Shown here: positions 1-9,074 of the stretch, piece after piece | Layout of the letters: every line of letters starts with the position of its first letter | Numbering within the stretch: position 1 is the first letter of the stretch | Assembly: GCF_003113265.1 (NCBI RefSeq) | Contig: NZ_PUIV01000010.1 | Coordinates: forward strand, 1 to 64,000 | Origin: Methylosinus sporium | GTDB taxonomy: Bacteria; Pseudomonadota; Alphaproteobacteria; Rhizobiales; Beijerinckiaceae | Direction: 5' to 3' | Length of the DNA: 64,000 bases | Program-made: the position numbers and the translations under genes | The notes under the pieces: generated by a model | Databases searched by the model: none | The model's input: the letters and a program-made list of their open reading frames with translations, nothing else | Told to the model about the DNA's origin: nothing

Positions 1-1021
1 GGGGAAGGGGAATTTTGGCCTCCCGAATATCCTTCAAGTGCAAGTTAGGAACACCAATGCCTTTCAGGGCGCCATCGAATTGCTTCTTACAGGATGGCGA
101 GTTCAATGCCGCAAGCAAAAATTGCGGCAAGAGGGAAGAGCCGGCCCGCAGCAGCGCGAGACTAACATAGATGTCGAAAACCAAATCTCTGTCTACAAGA
201 GCGGCAACGCCAGTCGTGCCGTTCTTGGCCAGCAGAACGTCATTGAGCCTAGGCGATATGCGTTTCTGTAACTCCATGTGTAGGGAATCTGGGATAAATT
301 TTATATTGTCCCAATCAACTACACCGGACACTACATTACGAGCCGAGAGAAAAATCGTTCCTTTAGCGGCGTAGGTGGGAGTGTAGTGGGTTCCGTCCGT
401 AATGAGTTCGCAGGCGCTGGAGAGCTTTACATGCGGATGCGAATTATCCTCGCCGACTGCTGCGAGGAAGAGCATCTGAGAAAGCTTCTCTAGCCGCCCC
501 AACGCCTCCCGCCGCTTGCGCCGCAGGTCGTCGGCCTGATCGAGGATCGCCGCGATCCGCCGCTGCTCGTCGAGGGGCGGCAGCGGGACGGCAAGCTCGC
601 CGAGAAACTGTTTCGGAACACGCCGTTGACCGGCGCTCCCGGTCATTCGCCTTTCGCCGGCTGTTCTGATTTGGTCCTGGCGCAAAAAGTGAACGAGAAA
701 GCGTGCCTCTAACTTCTCTTTGCGCGGGCGAATGACATGGAACTCCGTCGAGCCATATCCATGCGGACGATCCAATGACGCCACGGCGATCTTATTGTTC
801 TCGAAACAAGGTGTGATCTTCGCCACCAATACGTCGCCGGTTCGCATATAACTGTAGCCAGACTTGAGGTCGGCGACTCTCGCGTGTTCAGTCACGTGCA
901 TCACGCCGAGTTCGGAAACAGCGGCCATGGGCACGAATGAGACTTCCTCGTCGGCTGCCAGAGCAGGCGCGGGCGGATTGAATTCCGCCACCTCGCTGAG
1001 CGCGATCGATTTGACGTTCAC
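1..1021 (-). CDS. hsdS: Type I restriction-modification specificity subunit HsdS (3' end beyond window)
   Basis: About 340 codons are readable on the minus strand without a stop before the window edge. The start is a GTG whose bases overlap the stop of hsdM (GTGA), so the two are translationally coupled. The reading shows the HsdS plan: a first target-recognition domain (residues about 1-150), then a conserved helical spacer with the motif PLPPLDEQRRIAAILDQAD (about residues 150-170), then a second target-recognition domain that begins TDGTHYTP and is cut off just as its own spacer region begins. HsdS sets the DNA sequence recognised by the HsdM/HsdR complex. No hsdR is visible; it may lie past the edge. 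Confidence 0.9.
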   Translation of the reverse strand, partial: MNVKSIALSEVAEFNPPAPALAADEEVSFVPMAAVSELGVMHVTEHARVADLKSGYSYMRTGDVLVAKITPCFENNKIAVASLDRPHGYGSTEFHVIRPRKEKLEARFLVHFLRQDQIRTAGERRMTGSAGQRRVPKQFLGELAVPLPPLDEQRRIAAILDQADDLRRKRREALGRLEKLSQMLFLAAVGEDNSHPHVKLSSACELITDGTHYTPTYAAKGTIFLSARNVVSGVVDWDNIKFIPDSLHMELQKRISPRLNDVLLAKNGTTGVAALVDRDLVFDIYVSLALLRAGSSLLPQFLLAALNSPSCKKQFDGALKGIGVPNLHLKDIREAKIPLP

Positions 1022-2556
1022 CCCACCATCTCCTCGAGCCGCGTCATCCCCTCCGCAATCTCCGCCTCGAGCCGCCGCAGATCGGCGATTATCGCCGCCG
1101 GGCTCTCGTGCTCCACCTCCTCATGCTCCACCTCGCGATAGCGATTGAGCGAGAGGTCATAGCCCGCCGCCGCAATATCCGCCTTGGGCACGCAAAAGCT
1201 CTGCGCCGTGCGCGGGCGCTCGCGCTCGGCGGCGCCCCGCTCCTCGAAGCGCATCAGCACGTCGGGAAGATTGTTCTTCTGCTCCTCGCTCTCCTCGAGC
1301 GCCGCCTCCGGCGTCGGCCCGAGCTTCTCGGAGGAAAGCAGCGGCTGGCGCTTGTCGTCGAGCGACCAGCCGTCCGCCTGCACGTCATAGAACCACACAT
1401 GATCCGTGCCGCCGACGCCGGTGCGGGTGAAGACGAGGATCGCCGTTGAGACGCCCGCATAAGGCCGGAAAACGCCAGACGGCAGCTTCACCACCGCCTC
1501 GAGCTTGTTCTCCTCGACCAGCAGGCGGCGCAAATCCTTATGCGCCTTGGAGGAGCCGAACAGCACGCCGTCCGGCACGATGACCGCCGCGCGCCCGCCG
1601 GTCTTCAAGAGCCGCAGGAACAGCGCCAGGAACAAGAGCTCGGTCTTCTTGGTCTTGACGATGCGCTGCAAATCCTTGGCCGTCGTCTCATAATCGAGCG
1701 AGCCGGCGAAGGGCGGATTGGCGAGCACCAGCGAATAGCGCCCGGCGTCCTCGGAATGATCCTCGGCGAGCGAATCGCGATAGGCGACATTGGCGTTCTC
1801 GACGCCATGCAGCGCCATGTTCATCGCGCCGATGCGCAGCATGGTGGGATCGAAATCGAAGCCGTTGAACAGCTTTTCGTGAAAATGCGCGCGCAGCTTC
1901 TCGTCGCGGAAGAGATCCTTGTGTTTGTCGCGCAAATATTCGCCGGCGGCGACGAGAAAGCCGCAGGTGCCGGCGGCGGGATCGCAGATCGTATCCTCGG
2001 GTTTGGGCTGCGTCAGCTCCACCATCAGCGCGATGATGTGGCGCGGCGTGCGGAACTGGCCGTTCTGTCCGGCGGAGGCGATTTTCGCCAGCATATATTC
2101 ATAGACGTCGCCCTTGGTGTCGCGATCGCCCATGTCGATCTGCGAGAGCTTGTCGACGACCTTGGCGAGAAGCTGCGGGCTGGGGATTTGAAAGCGCGCG
2201 TCGCGCATGTGCCGCGCATAGGCGCCGCCGTCGCCGTTGAGCGAGCGGATGAAGGGAAACACATGCTCGTCGACGATGCGGAACATTTCCGGCCCGGCGA
2301 AATGCTTGAAGCGGGACCAGCGCAGATTTTCGTAGGGCTCGTCGCGGGCGTCCGCGCCCTCCGGGAAGATGCGCCGCTCGAGCGGGCGTTTCAGCGTCGT
2401 CGCCTTGCGCTCCTCGAGCTCCTGCATCTCGTCGAGGCGCTTGATGAAGATGAGAAAAGTGATCTGTTCGATGACCTGAAGCGGATTGGCGAGGCCGCCG
2501 GACCAGAAATCATTCCAGACGCCATCGATCTTGCCGCGTAATTCGCCTGTCAGCAT
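1018..2556 (-). CDS. hsdM: Type I restriction-modification DNA methyltransferase subunit HsdM
   Basis: 512-residue N6-adenine methyltransferase of a type I system. The N-terminal helical domain (about 1-150) is followed by the SAM-binding motif DPAAGTCGF (192-200) and the catalytic motif NPPF (280-283). The start at 2556 (protein begins MLTGELRG) is chosen because a strong GGGGGAG ribosome site sits just upstream; an in-frame extension to 2745 has no family-like sequence. It overlaps hsdS by four bases. HsdM with HsdS methylates the host target; with HsdR it would form the restriction complex. Confidence 0.93.
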   Translation of the reverse strand: MLTGELRGKIDGVWNDFWSGGLANPLQVIEQITFLIFIKRLDEMQELEERKATTLKRPLERRIFPEGADARDEPYENLRWSRFKHFAGPEMFRIVDEHVFPFIRSLNGDGGAYARHMRDARFQIPSPQLLAKVVDKLSQIDMGDRDTKGDVYEYMLAKIASAGQNGQFRTPRHIIALMVELTQPKPEDTICDPAAGTCGFLVAAGEYLRDKHKDLFRDEKLRAHFHEKLFNGFDFDPTMLRIGAMNMALHGVENANVAYRDSLAEDHSEDAGRYSLVLANPPFAGSLDYETTAKDLQRIVKTKKTELLFLALFLRLLKTGGRAAVIVPDGVLFGSSKAHKDLRRLLVEENKLEAVVKLPSGVFRPYAGVSTAILVFTRTGVGGTDHVWFYDVQADGWSLDDKRQPLLSSEKLGPTPEAALEESEEQKNNLPDVLMRFEERGAAERERPRTAQSFCVPKADIAAAGYDLSLNRYREVEHEEVEHESPAAIIADLRRLEAEIAEGMTRLEEMVG

Positions 2557-2701
2557 ATCTCCCCCCGAAAGCGGCGGCAGAGTAGCCGGCCGTCCCGCGC
2601 CGAGCAATCGGCTCTCCTCGCGCGCGCGATTGCCCATGTATCCCGGGCAAAAGCATCTCGGGCAAAACCCGTCGCCGGTCTGCGCTCCTCGCGCCCGAGC
2701 G

Positions 2702-3532
2702 TCACATCGGGGAGATTTCTTTGGCGGCGACGGCGTAAAGGACATTCGTCTCGATCGAAGTCGCGCCGCTCGCGCGCAGAAGAGACAGATTTGTCTCTCG
2801 GACCCGCGAAAAAGTTTGGGGATCGAGCTGTGCGAGCGTCCCGCGATAGCCGCTGCCCATAGCGATCGCCCACCAATCGTCCGGCGACTGGAGGGGGTGA
2901 CGTCCTGCTTCCGCCACTATGTCGGCGCCGCTCACGCCAGCCTCGGCCAGCATTTCGCGCAGGCCCGTCGGTTGGGAAATGCGGTCCCAGGGGTTGAAGC
3001 CCCGGTAGAGATCGGGTCGCTCCTGCCGTATCGCGCTCCAGAAGGCGCCGTTCGCAGGCTCGAACAGGTTTGGGCCCCAGGTGGTGATGGCGAGCCGGCC
3101 GCCCGGACGCACCATGCGCCACAGCTCCCGAACCGCCGCGGTCATATCGGGCACGAAAAAGACGCCGAACACGCAAATCACCGCATCGAATGCGTCGTCC
3201 GGATAGCCGAGGGCGAGCATGTCGGCGACGCGGAACTCGATCGTGTCGAGGCCTTTGCTCTGCGCTTTCGACGCGGCCAATGCGATCAAGCGTTCAGCGA
3301 GATCGACGGCGATCACTCTGCCCTTCGGCCCGACGCGCTCGGCGGCCGGCAAAGCCGAGCCGCCGCTGCCGCAGCAGACGTCGAGCACGCATTCGCCGGG
3401 ACGAAGATCTACGCGATCGACGGTCTCTCGTCCGAAGCGATGCCAGAACGAGCTGACGGGGTGGTCGAAATAGTCGGCGGCGGCATTGTAGGCGGCGGCG
3501 GCTTTCGCCTTTGCTACTTCTAATTCGTTCAT
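2702..3532 (-). CDS. Class I SAM-dependent methyltransferase (UbiE/type 11 fold)
   Basis: 276 residues with the SAM-binding glycine motif VLDVCCGSGGS (about 49-59) and the acidic end of strand 2 (VIAVDLA). The later motif RMVRPGGRLAITTWGP is typical of the methyltransf_11/UbiE group. It lies 29 bp downstream of acr3 on the same strand and could be the last gene of the arsenic operon. The cysteines expected of arsenite methyltransferase ArsM (a reactive set in the N-terminal and C-terminal parts) are not apparent, so I do not call it ArsM. Substrate unknown. Confidence 0.75.
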   Translation of the reverse strand: MNELEVAKAKAAAAYNAAADYFDHPVSSFWHRFGRETVDRVDLRPGECVLDVCCGSGGSALPAAERVGPKGRVIAVDLAERLIALAASKAQSKGLDTIEFRVADMLALGYPDDAFDAVICVFGVFFVPDMTAAVRELWRMVRPGGRLAITTWGPNLFEPANGAFWSAIRQERPDLYRGFNPWDRISQPTGLREMLAEAGVSGADIVAEAGRHPLQSPDDWWAIAMGSGYRGTLAQLDPQTFSRVRETNLSLLRASGATSIETNVLYAVAAKEISPM

Positions 3533-3561
3533 CCGATTTCCCCGATCTCGCTATGCGCCGC

Positions 3562-4668
3562 TCACGCGCGCGAGGACGCGCCGGCGTTCTCGTACCATGT
3601 CCGCGACCGGCGGACGATATGGACGACGGAGAGCATGACCGGCACCTCGACCAGCACGCCGACGACGGTCGCGAGCGCCGCGCCCGATTGGAAACCGAAC
3701 AAAGCGATCGCCGTCGCGACGGCGAGCTCGAAGAAATTGCTGGCCCCGATCAGCGCCGAAGGCCCGGCGACGCACCATTCGACGCCGAGGCGGCGATTGA
3801 GGAGATAGGCGAGGCCGGCGTTGAAATAGACCTGGATCAGGATCGGCGTCGCCAGGAGCGCGATGACCAGCGGCTGTCGCATGATCTCTTCGCCCTGCAG
3901 GCCGAACAGAATGACGAGCGTGAGCAGCAGCGCGACGAGCGAAAGCGGGCCGAGCACGCGCAGCGTCGCGGCCAGCGCCGCCGCGCCGCCCTTCGCCAAC
4001 AGCGCGCGTCGCCAAAGCTGCGATGCGATGACCGGCGCGACGATATAGAGGCCGACCGACAGAAGCAGCGTGCCCCATGGCACGGTGATGGACGACAGGC
4101 CGAGCAGCAGAGCGACGAGCGGCGCAAAAGCGACGATCATGATCGTGTCGTTGAGCGCGACTTGCGACAAAGTGAAATGCGGCTCGCCATCGACGAGATT
4201 GGACCACACGAACACCATGGCCGTGCAGGGCGCCGCCGCCAGCAGAATGAGGCCGGCGATATAGGCGTCGATCTGATCGGCCGGAAGAAAGGGCCGGAAC
4301 AGATGCGCGATGAACAGCCAGCCGAGCAGAGCCATGGAGAAGGGTTTCACCAGCCAATTGATGCCGACGGTCACAGCGATGCCGCGCCAATGCTCGCGCA
4401 CCTGCGCCAGCGCGGCGAGGTCGATCTTCAGCAGCATGGGGATGATCATCAGCCACACCAGCGCCGCGACCGGGAGATTCACTTGCGCGACCGTCGCCTC
4501 TCCAATGGCGTGAAAAACGACGGGCGCCGCCTGGCCGAGCGCGATGCCGACGATGATGCAGAGCGCGACCCACAGGGTCAGATAGCGCTCGAAAACGCCC
4601 ATGGCGGGCGCGGCGGATGCTTTGCTTCGATCCGGCTCCATGGCGGCCGGAGTTGCGCGCAGTTCCAT
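3562..4668 (-). CDS. acr3: Arsenite efflux permease of the ACR3 family
   Basis: Up to 368 residues, very hydrophobic, with about ten membrane segments. It carries the ACR3 signature APCTAMVFVWSNL with the conserved cysteine in the fourth membrane segment region, and the second cue ASNFFELAVA near the end. Acr3 exports arsenite across the inner membrane. It is directly downstream of arsA (22 bp gap), so the ATPase may couple to it. Internal ATGs at codons 10 and 23 are alternative starts; the N-terminal 25 residues are hydrophilic and not conserved in the family. Confidence 0.92.
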   Translation of the reverse strand: MELRATPAAMEPDRSKASAAPAMGVFERYLTLWVALCIIVGIALGQAAPVVFHAIGEATVAQVNLPVAALVWLMIIPMLLKIDLAALAQVREHWRGIAVTVGINWLVKPFSMALLGWLFIAHLFRPFLPADQIDAYIAGLILLAAAPCTAMVFVWSNLVDGEPHFTLSQVALNDTIMIVAFAPLVALLLGLSSITVPWGTLLLSVGLYIVAPVIASQLWRRALLAKGGAAALAATLRVLGPLSLVALLLTLVILFGLQGEEIMRQPLVIALLATPILIQVYFNAGLAYLLNRRLGVEWCVAGPSALIGASNFFELAVATAIALFGFQSGAALATVVGVLVEVPVMLSVVHIVRRSRTWYENAGASSRA

Positions 4669-4690
4669 CGGTTTTCCTTTCGGTGAAATA

Positions 4691-6463
4691 TCAGGCGGCT
4701 TCGACGGCGCGGCCCGCCAATTCCAGAAGGCGAGAAACGCCGACCGGCTCTTCCTTCAGCAGCGGGACGATCGCATAGCGCCGCGCATGAGTGGCGGCGA
4801 CGGCGTCGATCTCGCGTATCTCATTGCGCGCGCGCTGACGGAGCAGCGGCGAATGCGGGCGCGCGGCGGCCACGCTATTGTTGATGATCCACGCCCAAGG
4901 CTCGATTCCGGCGCGCCGCAAATCGGCCTGAAGGCCGGCCGCCTCCAGAACGGGCGTCGTCTCGGCGAGCGTCGCCAGCAGAACTTTGGTCTGCTTGGGA
5001 TTCTGCAATTGCATCATCGGCGTCGTGTAATGCGCGCCTTTGGCGTCCAATTGGCGCGCGACCTCGCGATGATAGGCGCCGGTCGCGTCCAGCAGCAGAA
5101 GGGTATGGCCGGTCGGCGCCGTGTCCATCACGACGAAACTCTCGCCCGCCTCGCGGATAATGCGCGAGAAGGCCTGAAACACGGCGATCTCCTCGGTGCA
5201 GGGCGAGCGCAAATCTTCTTCCAGCAGCGCGCGGCCGGCGGCGTCCAGCTCGGCGCCCTTGGCGGCCAATATCTCGCGACGATAGCGCTCCGTTTCGGCG
5301 TGCGGATCGATGCGGCTCACTTTCAGATGCTCCAATGATCCATGCAGCGTTTCCGAAAGATGCGCGGCCGGATCGGAGGTGGTGAGATGCACGGGCAGTC
5401 CGCGGCGCGCGAGCTCCACGGCGACGGCGGCCGCCAGAGTCGTCTTGCCGACGCCGCCCTTGCCCATCAGCATCACGAGGCCATGACCGTCCGCCGCTAT
5501 TGCGTCGACCAGCTCCGATAGGCTCGGCGCGTCGAGCGCGATCGGCTCGTCCTCGCTCGCGTTCGCCGGCGACGGCGTCGCGCCGAGCAATTGCCGCAAG
5601 GCGTCCAGGCCGACGAGATTGAACGGCCTGAGCGCGACGCGATCACAGGGCAAAGCGGCGAGCTCGGCGGGAAGCGCGCGCAACGCCGCCTGCTCGCGCT
5701 CATAGATGGCGGCGGCGAGCGAATCCTGCTTCGCCTCCTCTTCCGGCAGCAAGCCATTGATGACGAGATATTGCTGCGCGATGCCGATCGCCGCCAGCTC
5801 CTTATGCGTGCGGGCGATTTCGTTCAGCGCCGATCGCTGCGCGCGGGCGACCAGCACGAGGCGCGTGCGCTCGGCGTCGGCCAGCGCCTCGACGGCGCGG
5901 CCATATTGCGCGCGTTGCTTGTCCAGCCCCGCCAGCGGCCCGAGGCAAGAGGCGTCGCCCTTGCCGGATTCGAGAAAGCCGCTCCAGGCGCCCGGCAATT
6001 GCAGCAGGCGGATCGTATGCCCCGTCGGCGCTGTGTCGAAGACGATGTGATCGTAATTCGCGGTGAGCGCGGAATCGACCAGCAGCGCGGTGAATTCATC
6101 GAAGGCGGCGATCTCCGTCGTGCAGGCGCCCGATAGCTGCTCCTCGATCCCCTTCACCACAGCGTCCGGAAGCAGGCCGCGCACCGGGCCGACAATGCGG
6201 TCGCGATAGGCCTGCGCAGCGGCCTGCGGGTCGATCTCCAGCGCCGACAGGCCCGGCGCGCCAGGAATGTCGGTGATCCGATTGCCGATGATCGTTCCGA
6301 ACACTTGCGCCACATTGGACGCCGGATCGGTGCTGACCAGCAGCACGCGCCGCCCGGCCTCGGCGAGCGCGATCGCCGTCGCGCAGGCGATCGATGTTTT
6401 GCCGACCCCGCCCTTGCCGGTGAAGAACAGGAAGCGCGGCGGCTGCTCGAGGAATTTCATCAC
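4691..6463 (-). CDS. arsA: Arsenite-stimulated ATPase ArsA
   Basis: 590 residues with two homologous ATPase halves, as in full-length bacterial ArsA. Each half has a P-loop GKGGVGKT (residues about 16-23 and about 333-340) and the signal-transduction motif DTAPTGHT. Cysteines equivalent to the metalloid sites are seen in SGACTTEI, DASCLGPL and RSPCTEEI. ArsA takes arsenite from ArsD and drives its export through the membrane pump. It sits between arsD (6 bp upstream) and acr3 (22 bp downstream). Confidence 0.95.
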   Translation of the reverse strand: MMKFLEQPPRFLFFTGKGGVGKTSIACATAIALAEAGRRVLLVSTDPASNVAQVFGTIIGNRITDIPGAPGLSALEIDPQAAAQAYRDRIVGPVRGLLPDAVVKGIEEQLSGACTTEIAAFDEFTALLVDSALTANYDHIVFDTAPTGHTIRLLQLPGAWSGFLESGKGDASCLGPLAGLDKQRAQYGRAVEALADAERTRLVLVARAQRSALNEIARTHKELAAIGIAQQYLVINGLLPEEEAKQDSLAAAIYEREQAALRALPAELAALPCDRVALRPFNLVGLDALRQLLGATPSPANASEDEPIALDAPSLSELVDAIAADGHGLVMLMGKGGVGKTTLAAAVAVELARRGLPVHLTTSDPAAHLSETLHGSLEHLKVSRIDPHAETERYRREILAAKGAELDAAGRALLEEDLRSPCTEEIAVFQAFSRIIREAGESFVVMDTAPTGHTLLLLDATGAYHREVARQLDAKGAHYTTPMMQLQNPKQTKVLLATLAETTPVLEAAGLQADLRRAGIEPWAWIINNSVAAARPHSPLLRQRARNEIREIDAVAATHARRYAIVPLLKEEPVGVSRLLELAGRAVEAA

Positions 6464-6469
6464 GGGCCT

Positions 6470-6826
6470 TCAGCAACTGCCGCCGCCGCAGCATCCGCTG
6501 TGCTTCGGCTCCGTCGCGGTCTCGACGAGGCCGGCCCAGCGGGCAAGCTCGCTGCGGCTCGGATAGCGCCCGGCGAGAGCGACCTCGCCCGCGACGAGCA
6601 CCAGAGGCAGCGCCTCCTGCCCAGAACGCTCCAGAAAGGCTTTGACGATCGCATTCTCGGCGAAGGCGAGCGGCTGCTGCGCCAAATTGAATCGCTCGAT
6701 GCGAGCGCCGTTCTGCTTGGCCCAATCGACATCGGCGGCAAAGCTCACCAGCGCCTGATCGACCTCGGTTCCGCACACGCCGGTGCTGCAACAGAGCGCC
6801 GGGTCATAGATTTCGATCGCCGTCAT
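6470..6826 (-). CDS. arsD: ArsD arsenite metallochaperone / weak repressor
   Basis: 118 residues, normal length. The start IEIYDPALCCSTGVCG holds the conserved cysteines C12, C13 and C18 that bind arsenite and pass it to ArsA. A second CCGGGSC cluster closes the protein (residues about 112-118), like the C-terminal cysteine pairs of plasmid ArsD. It is six bases upstream of arsA, the usual partner order. Confidence 0.95.
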   Translation of the reverse strand: MTAIEIYDPALCCSTGVCGTEVDQALVSFAADVDWAKQNGARIERFNLAQQPLAFAENAIVKAFLERSGQEALPLVLVAGEVALAGRYPSRSELARWAGLVETATEPKHSGCCGGGSC

Positions 6827-6844
6827 ATCCGTCTCCCTCGATTG

Positions 6845-7282
6845 TTATGCCGTCGCCACGCGCCGGCCGGCGGAATCGACGATGAGCTCGCCGTCCTCCT
6901 TGTAAAAGGCGCCGCGCTGCGGCAGCGGCAGAATGTCCAGAACCGCCTCCGACGGACGGCACAGCTTCACGCCCATGGAGGTGACGACGATCGGCCGATT
7001 GATGAGGATCGGATGCGCCATCATCGCGTCGAGCAATTGCTCGTCGGTCAGCGTCGGATCGCCGAGGCCGAGTTCGTGATAGGGCGTCCCTTTTTCCCGC
7101 AGCAGCGCCCGCGTCGATATTCCCATTCGCGCGATGAGCTGCTCGAGCAGCGCGCGCGTCGGCGGCGTCTTCAAATATTCGATCACATGCGGCTCTATCC
7201 CGGCGTTGCGGATGAGGCCGAGCGTGTTGCGCGAGGTTCCGCAATCGGGATTGTGATAGATGATCACATCGGGCGCGCTCAT
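6845..7282 (-). CDS. arsC: Arsenate reductase, glutaredoxin-dependent (thioredoxin-fold) type
   Basis: 145 residues. The catalytic cysteine is C14 in NPDCGTSRN, and the NRPIV motif with its arginine (about residue 90) follows, both typical of the R773-type arsenate reductase. The start at 7282 overlaps the arsI stop (ATGA), which fixes it and suggests coupling. It reduces arsenate to arsenite with glutathione and glutaredoxin, feeding Acr3/ArsA. A different fold of ArsC is encoded twice more at 10.3-12.2 kb. Confidence 0.94.
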   Translation of the reverse strand: MSAPDVIIYHNPDCGTSRNTLGLIRNAGIEPHVIEYLKTPPTRALLEQLIARMGISTRALLREKGTPYHELGLGDPTLTDEQLLDAMMAHPILINRPIVVTSMGVKLCRPSEAVLDILPLPQRGAFYKEDGELIVDSAGRRVATA

Positions 7283-7791
7283 GCGGGCTCCTTCGCGCCG
7301 CAGCACGGCGCCTTTGCGGGAAGGTCCGGCTTCGGCGGACAGCATTCGCCTTGCGGCGTCGTCGGCGTGCAACAGGCGCCAGCCTCGCCCTTCAGCGCGT
7401 CCAGCGCCGGATCGCCGCCATAAACCGGGCTTTCTCCGGTCGTGAGAAACGTCTCCCACATCAGCCCTTGCGGATCGGCGATCCAGGATTTTTCCGACTT
7501 CGCATAGCAGCAGGTGGTCGCGCCCTCTTCATAGACGCGCCCGCCGGCCTGCTTCAGGCGGCCATAAACGTCGTGCAGCTCGTCCGTGGTTTCGACCTGA
7601 ATGCCGAGATGCTCCAATCCGAGGCTCGACCCGCCTCGCGCCGAAATAGCGAAATTCACGCGCGGATCGTCGAGCATCCATTTGGCGTAATCGGGCTTCT
7701 CGACTGTCGGCGCGGCGCCGAACAGCGCGCTGTAGAAATGGATGGATCGGGGCAGGTCATCGACGGACACATGCAGATGCAGGCGCTTCAT
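7279..7791 (-). CDS. arsI: ArsI/CadI-type C-As lyase (VOC dioxygenase family) with Cys-rich tail
   Basis: 170 residues in the vicinal-oxygen-chelate fold. Likely Fe(II) ligands H5, H61 and E113 and the vicinal thiol pair C94-C95 (ATTCCYAKSEKSW) match the ArsI pattern; ArsI cleaves methyl and aryl groups from trivalent organoarsenicals. CadI, the cadmium-induced paralogue, shares the fold. After the domain a 30-residue tail holds three more Cys-Cys pairs (C140-141, C150-151, C163-164), an unusual addition. Its start overlaps the arsR stop and its stop overlaps the arsC start (ATGA both times). Confidence 0.88.
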   Translation of the reverse strand: MKRLHLHVSVDDLPRSIHFYSALFGAAPTVEKPDYAKWMLDDPRVNFAISARGGSSLGLEHLGIQVETTDELHDVYGRLKQAGGRVYEEGATTCCYAKSEKSWIADPQGLMWETFLTTGESPVYGGDPALDALKGEAGACCTPTTPQGECCPPKPDLPAKAPCCGAKEPA

Positions 7792-8132
7792 GGAACCCTC
7801 TCGGTCTGGCAGGTCGTATCGGCTTCCGTGACGCAGCAAGCGGCGGCGTCGCCCTTGCAGCAATTCTCCGTCAGATAGGCGAGCAGCGCATTCATGACGG
7901 GATAGGCGGCCGAATAGATCAGCGAGCGGCCGTCCCGACGGAACGTCACGAGATCGGCGTGCTTGAGCTGATTGAGGTGGAAAGACAGCGTCGTCGCAGG
8001 AAGCCCGAGCCGCTCGCTGATTTTTCCGGCGGGAAGCCCCTTGGGGCCCGCTTGCATCAGCAGCCGGAAAATATCGAGGCGGGACTCGTGAGCGAGCGCG
8101 ACGAGGGCCGCGATGGCGTTGTTCTTTTCCAT
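7788..8132 (-). CDS. arsR: ArsR-family arsenic-responsive repressor
   Basis: 114 residues with the winged helix of the ArsR/SmtB family (ISERLGLPATTLSFHLNQL, about 39-57). The C-terminal tail is rich in cysteines: ENCCKGDAAACC and a final Cys, a likely arsenite site that differs from the classic CVC in the recognition helix of plasmid ArsR. It is the first gene of the seven-gene minus-strand operon, and a 13-bp palindrome lies 10 bp upstream of its start. Confidence 0.92.
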   Translation of the reverse strand: MEKNNAIAALVALAHESRLDIFRLLMQAGPKGLPAGKISERLGLPATTLSFHLNQLKHADLVTFRRDGRSLIYSAAYPVMNALLAYLTENCCKGDAAACCVTEADTTCQTERVP

Positions 8133-8141
8133 AGTTCCAGT

Positions 8142-8154
8142 ATATTTGAAATAT
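8142..8154. promoter_or_regulatory. Candidate ArsR operator upstream of arsR
   Basis: ATATTTGAAATAT is a perfect inverted repeat around a central G, 10 bp before the arsR start. ArsR proteins bind AT-rich dyads of this kind over their own promoter, so this is the likely autoregulatory site. Binding is inferred. Confidence 0.6.
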
Positions 8155-8283
8155 CCGTTTAGTCAAGGGACTGGCTTGTCGTGCTTCCGGGTTGCGGAAG
8201 TGGAATCTCGGACCTATGCACATCGCAGTGAACGTCGCGTGGCATATACCGCGCAACGCCGCGAGAAAAAGTGAGGAGCACGC

Positions 8284-9063
8284 GTGCGGGACAACAAAGC
8301 GGCGACGTTCGGCGGCGGAGCGATCATCGGAACGCTCGGCGGACTGATCGGGTTGGGCGGCGCTGAATTCCGTCTGCCATTACTGATTGGCGCATTCGAG
8401 TTCGGCGCGCTCGAAGCGGTCATCGTCAATAAAGCGACGAGTCTTGTCGTTGTCGCCTCGGCCTTGCCGTTTCGGGCGTCGGCCGTGTCGCTGGGCGACG
8501 TCGCCGCTCAATGGCCGGTTATTCTCAATCTGCTGGCAGGAAGTCTCCTCGGCGCATGGATCGGGGCGGGATGGGCGACGCGCCTCAAATCGGCGACGCT
8601 CTACCGCGTGATTGCTCTGCTGCTGGTGGGCATAGCCGCCCTGCTGGTGTTCGGCCATGACCAGCATGCGAGCGGACTCGCGAGCGGCAGTCTCCAATTC
8701 GTTGCGGGAGTTGCGGCGGGCTTCATCATCGGGCTCGTCGCCTCGCTTCTCGGCGTTGCGGGAGGAGAACTGCTTATCCCGACCCTAGTTTTGCTGTTTG
8801 GCGTGGATATCAAGCTCGCGGGCAGCCTCTCGCTCGCGATCAGTCTGCCGACGATGATCGTTGGCTTCGCCCGTTACAGCCGCGATCGTAGTTTCGCGGT
8901 GTTACGACAAAATCAATCCTTTGTCGTCGTCATGGCGCTCGGCTCGATCGTCGGTACATTCATTGGCGGACGTCTGCTCGGCATGGCGCCGAGCGCAATT
9001 TTGCTGCCGCTTCTGGCTGCGATCCTCATCGTTTCCGCCATCAAGATCTGGCGACATGAATGA
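8284..9063 (+). CDS. TauE/SafE-type (TSUP) membrane permease
   Basis: 259 residues, about eight membrane segments, with two glycine-rich repeats (GGLIGLGGAEFRLPLL near residue 20 and GLVASLLGVAGGELLIPTL near residue 155), the internal duplication of the TSUP family. The start is GTG at 8284, preceded by GTGAGGAG. Members export sulfite, sulfoacetate or other organosulfur anions; the substrate here is unknown. It lies alone between the arsenic operon and merR, transcribed away from arsR. Confidence 0.85.
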   Translation: MRDNKAATFGGGAIIGTLGGLIGLGGAEFRLPLLIGAFEFGALEAVIVNKATSLVVVASALPFRASAVSLGDVAAQWPVILNLLAGSLLGAWIGAGWATRLKSATLYRVIALLLVGIAALLVFGHDQHASGLASGSLQFVAGVAAGFIIGLVASLLGVAGGELLIPTLVLLFGVDIKLAGSLSLAISLPTMIVGFARYSRDRSFAVLRQNQSFVVVMALGSIVGTFIGGRLLGMAPSAILLPLLAAILIVSAIKIWRHE

Positions 9064-9074
9064 GGAGGCAGAGC

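Noticed and set aside
1540-2541. A 333-codon plus-strand open frame opposite hsdM
   Set aside because: It is the antisense of a clear HsdM, with biased Arg/Gly/Leu content and no family match. The same holds for the other long frames opposite recognised genes.
2702-3532. Calling the methyltransferase ArsM
   Set aside because: It sits in the arsenic operon but lacks the ArsM cysteine pattern, so only a general methyltransferase call is made.
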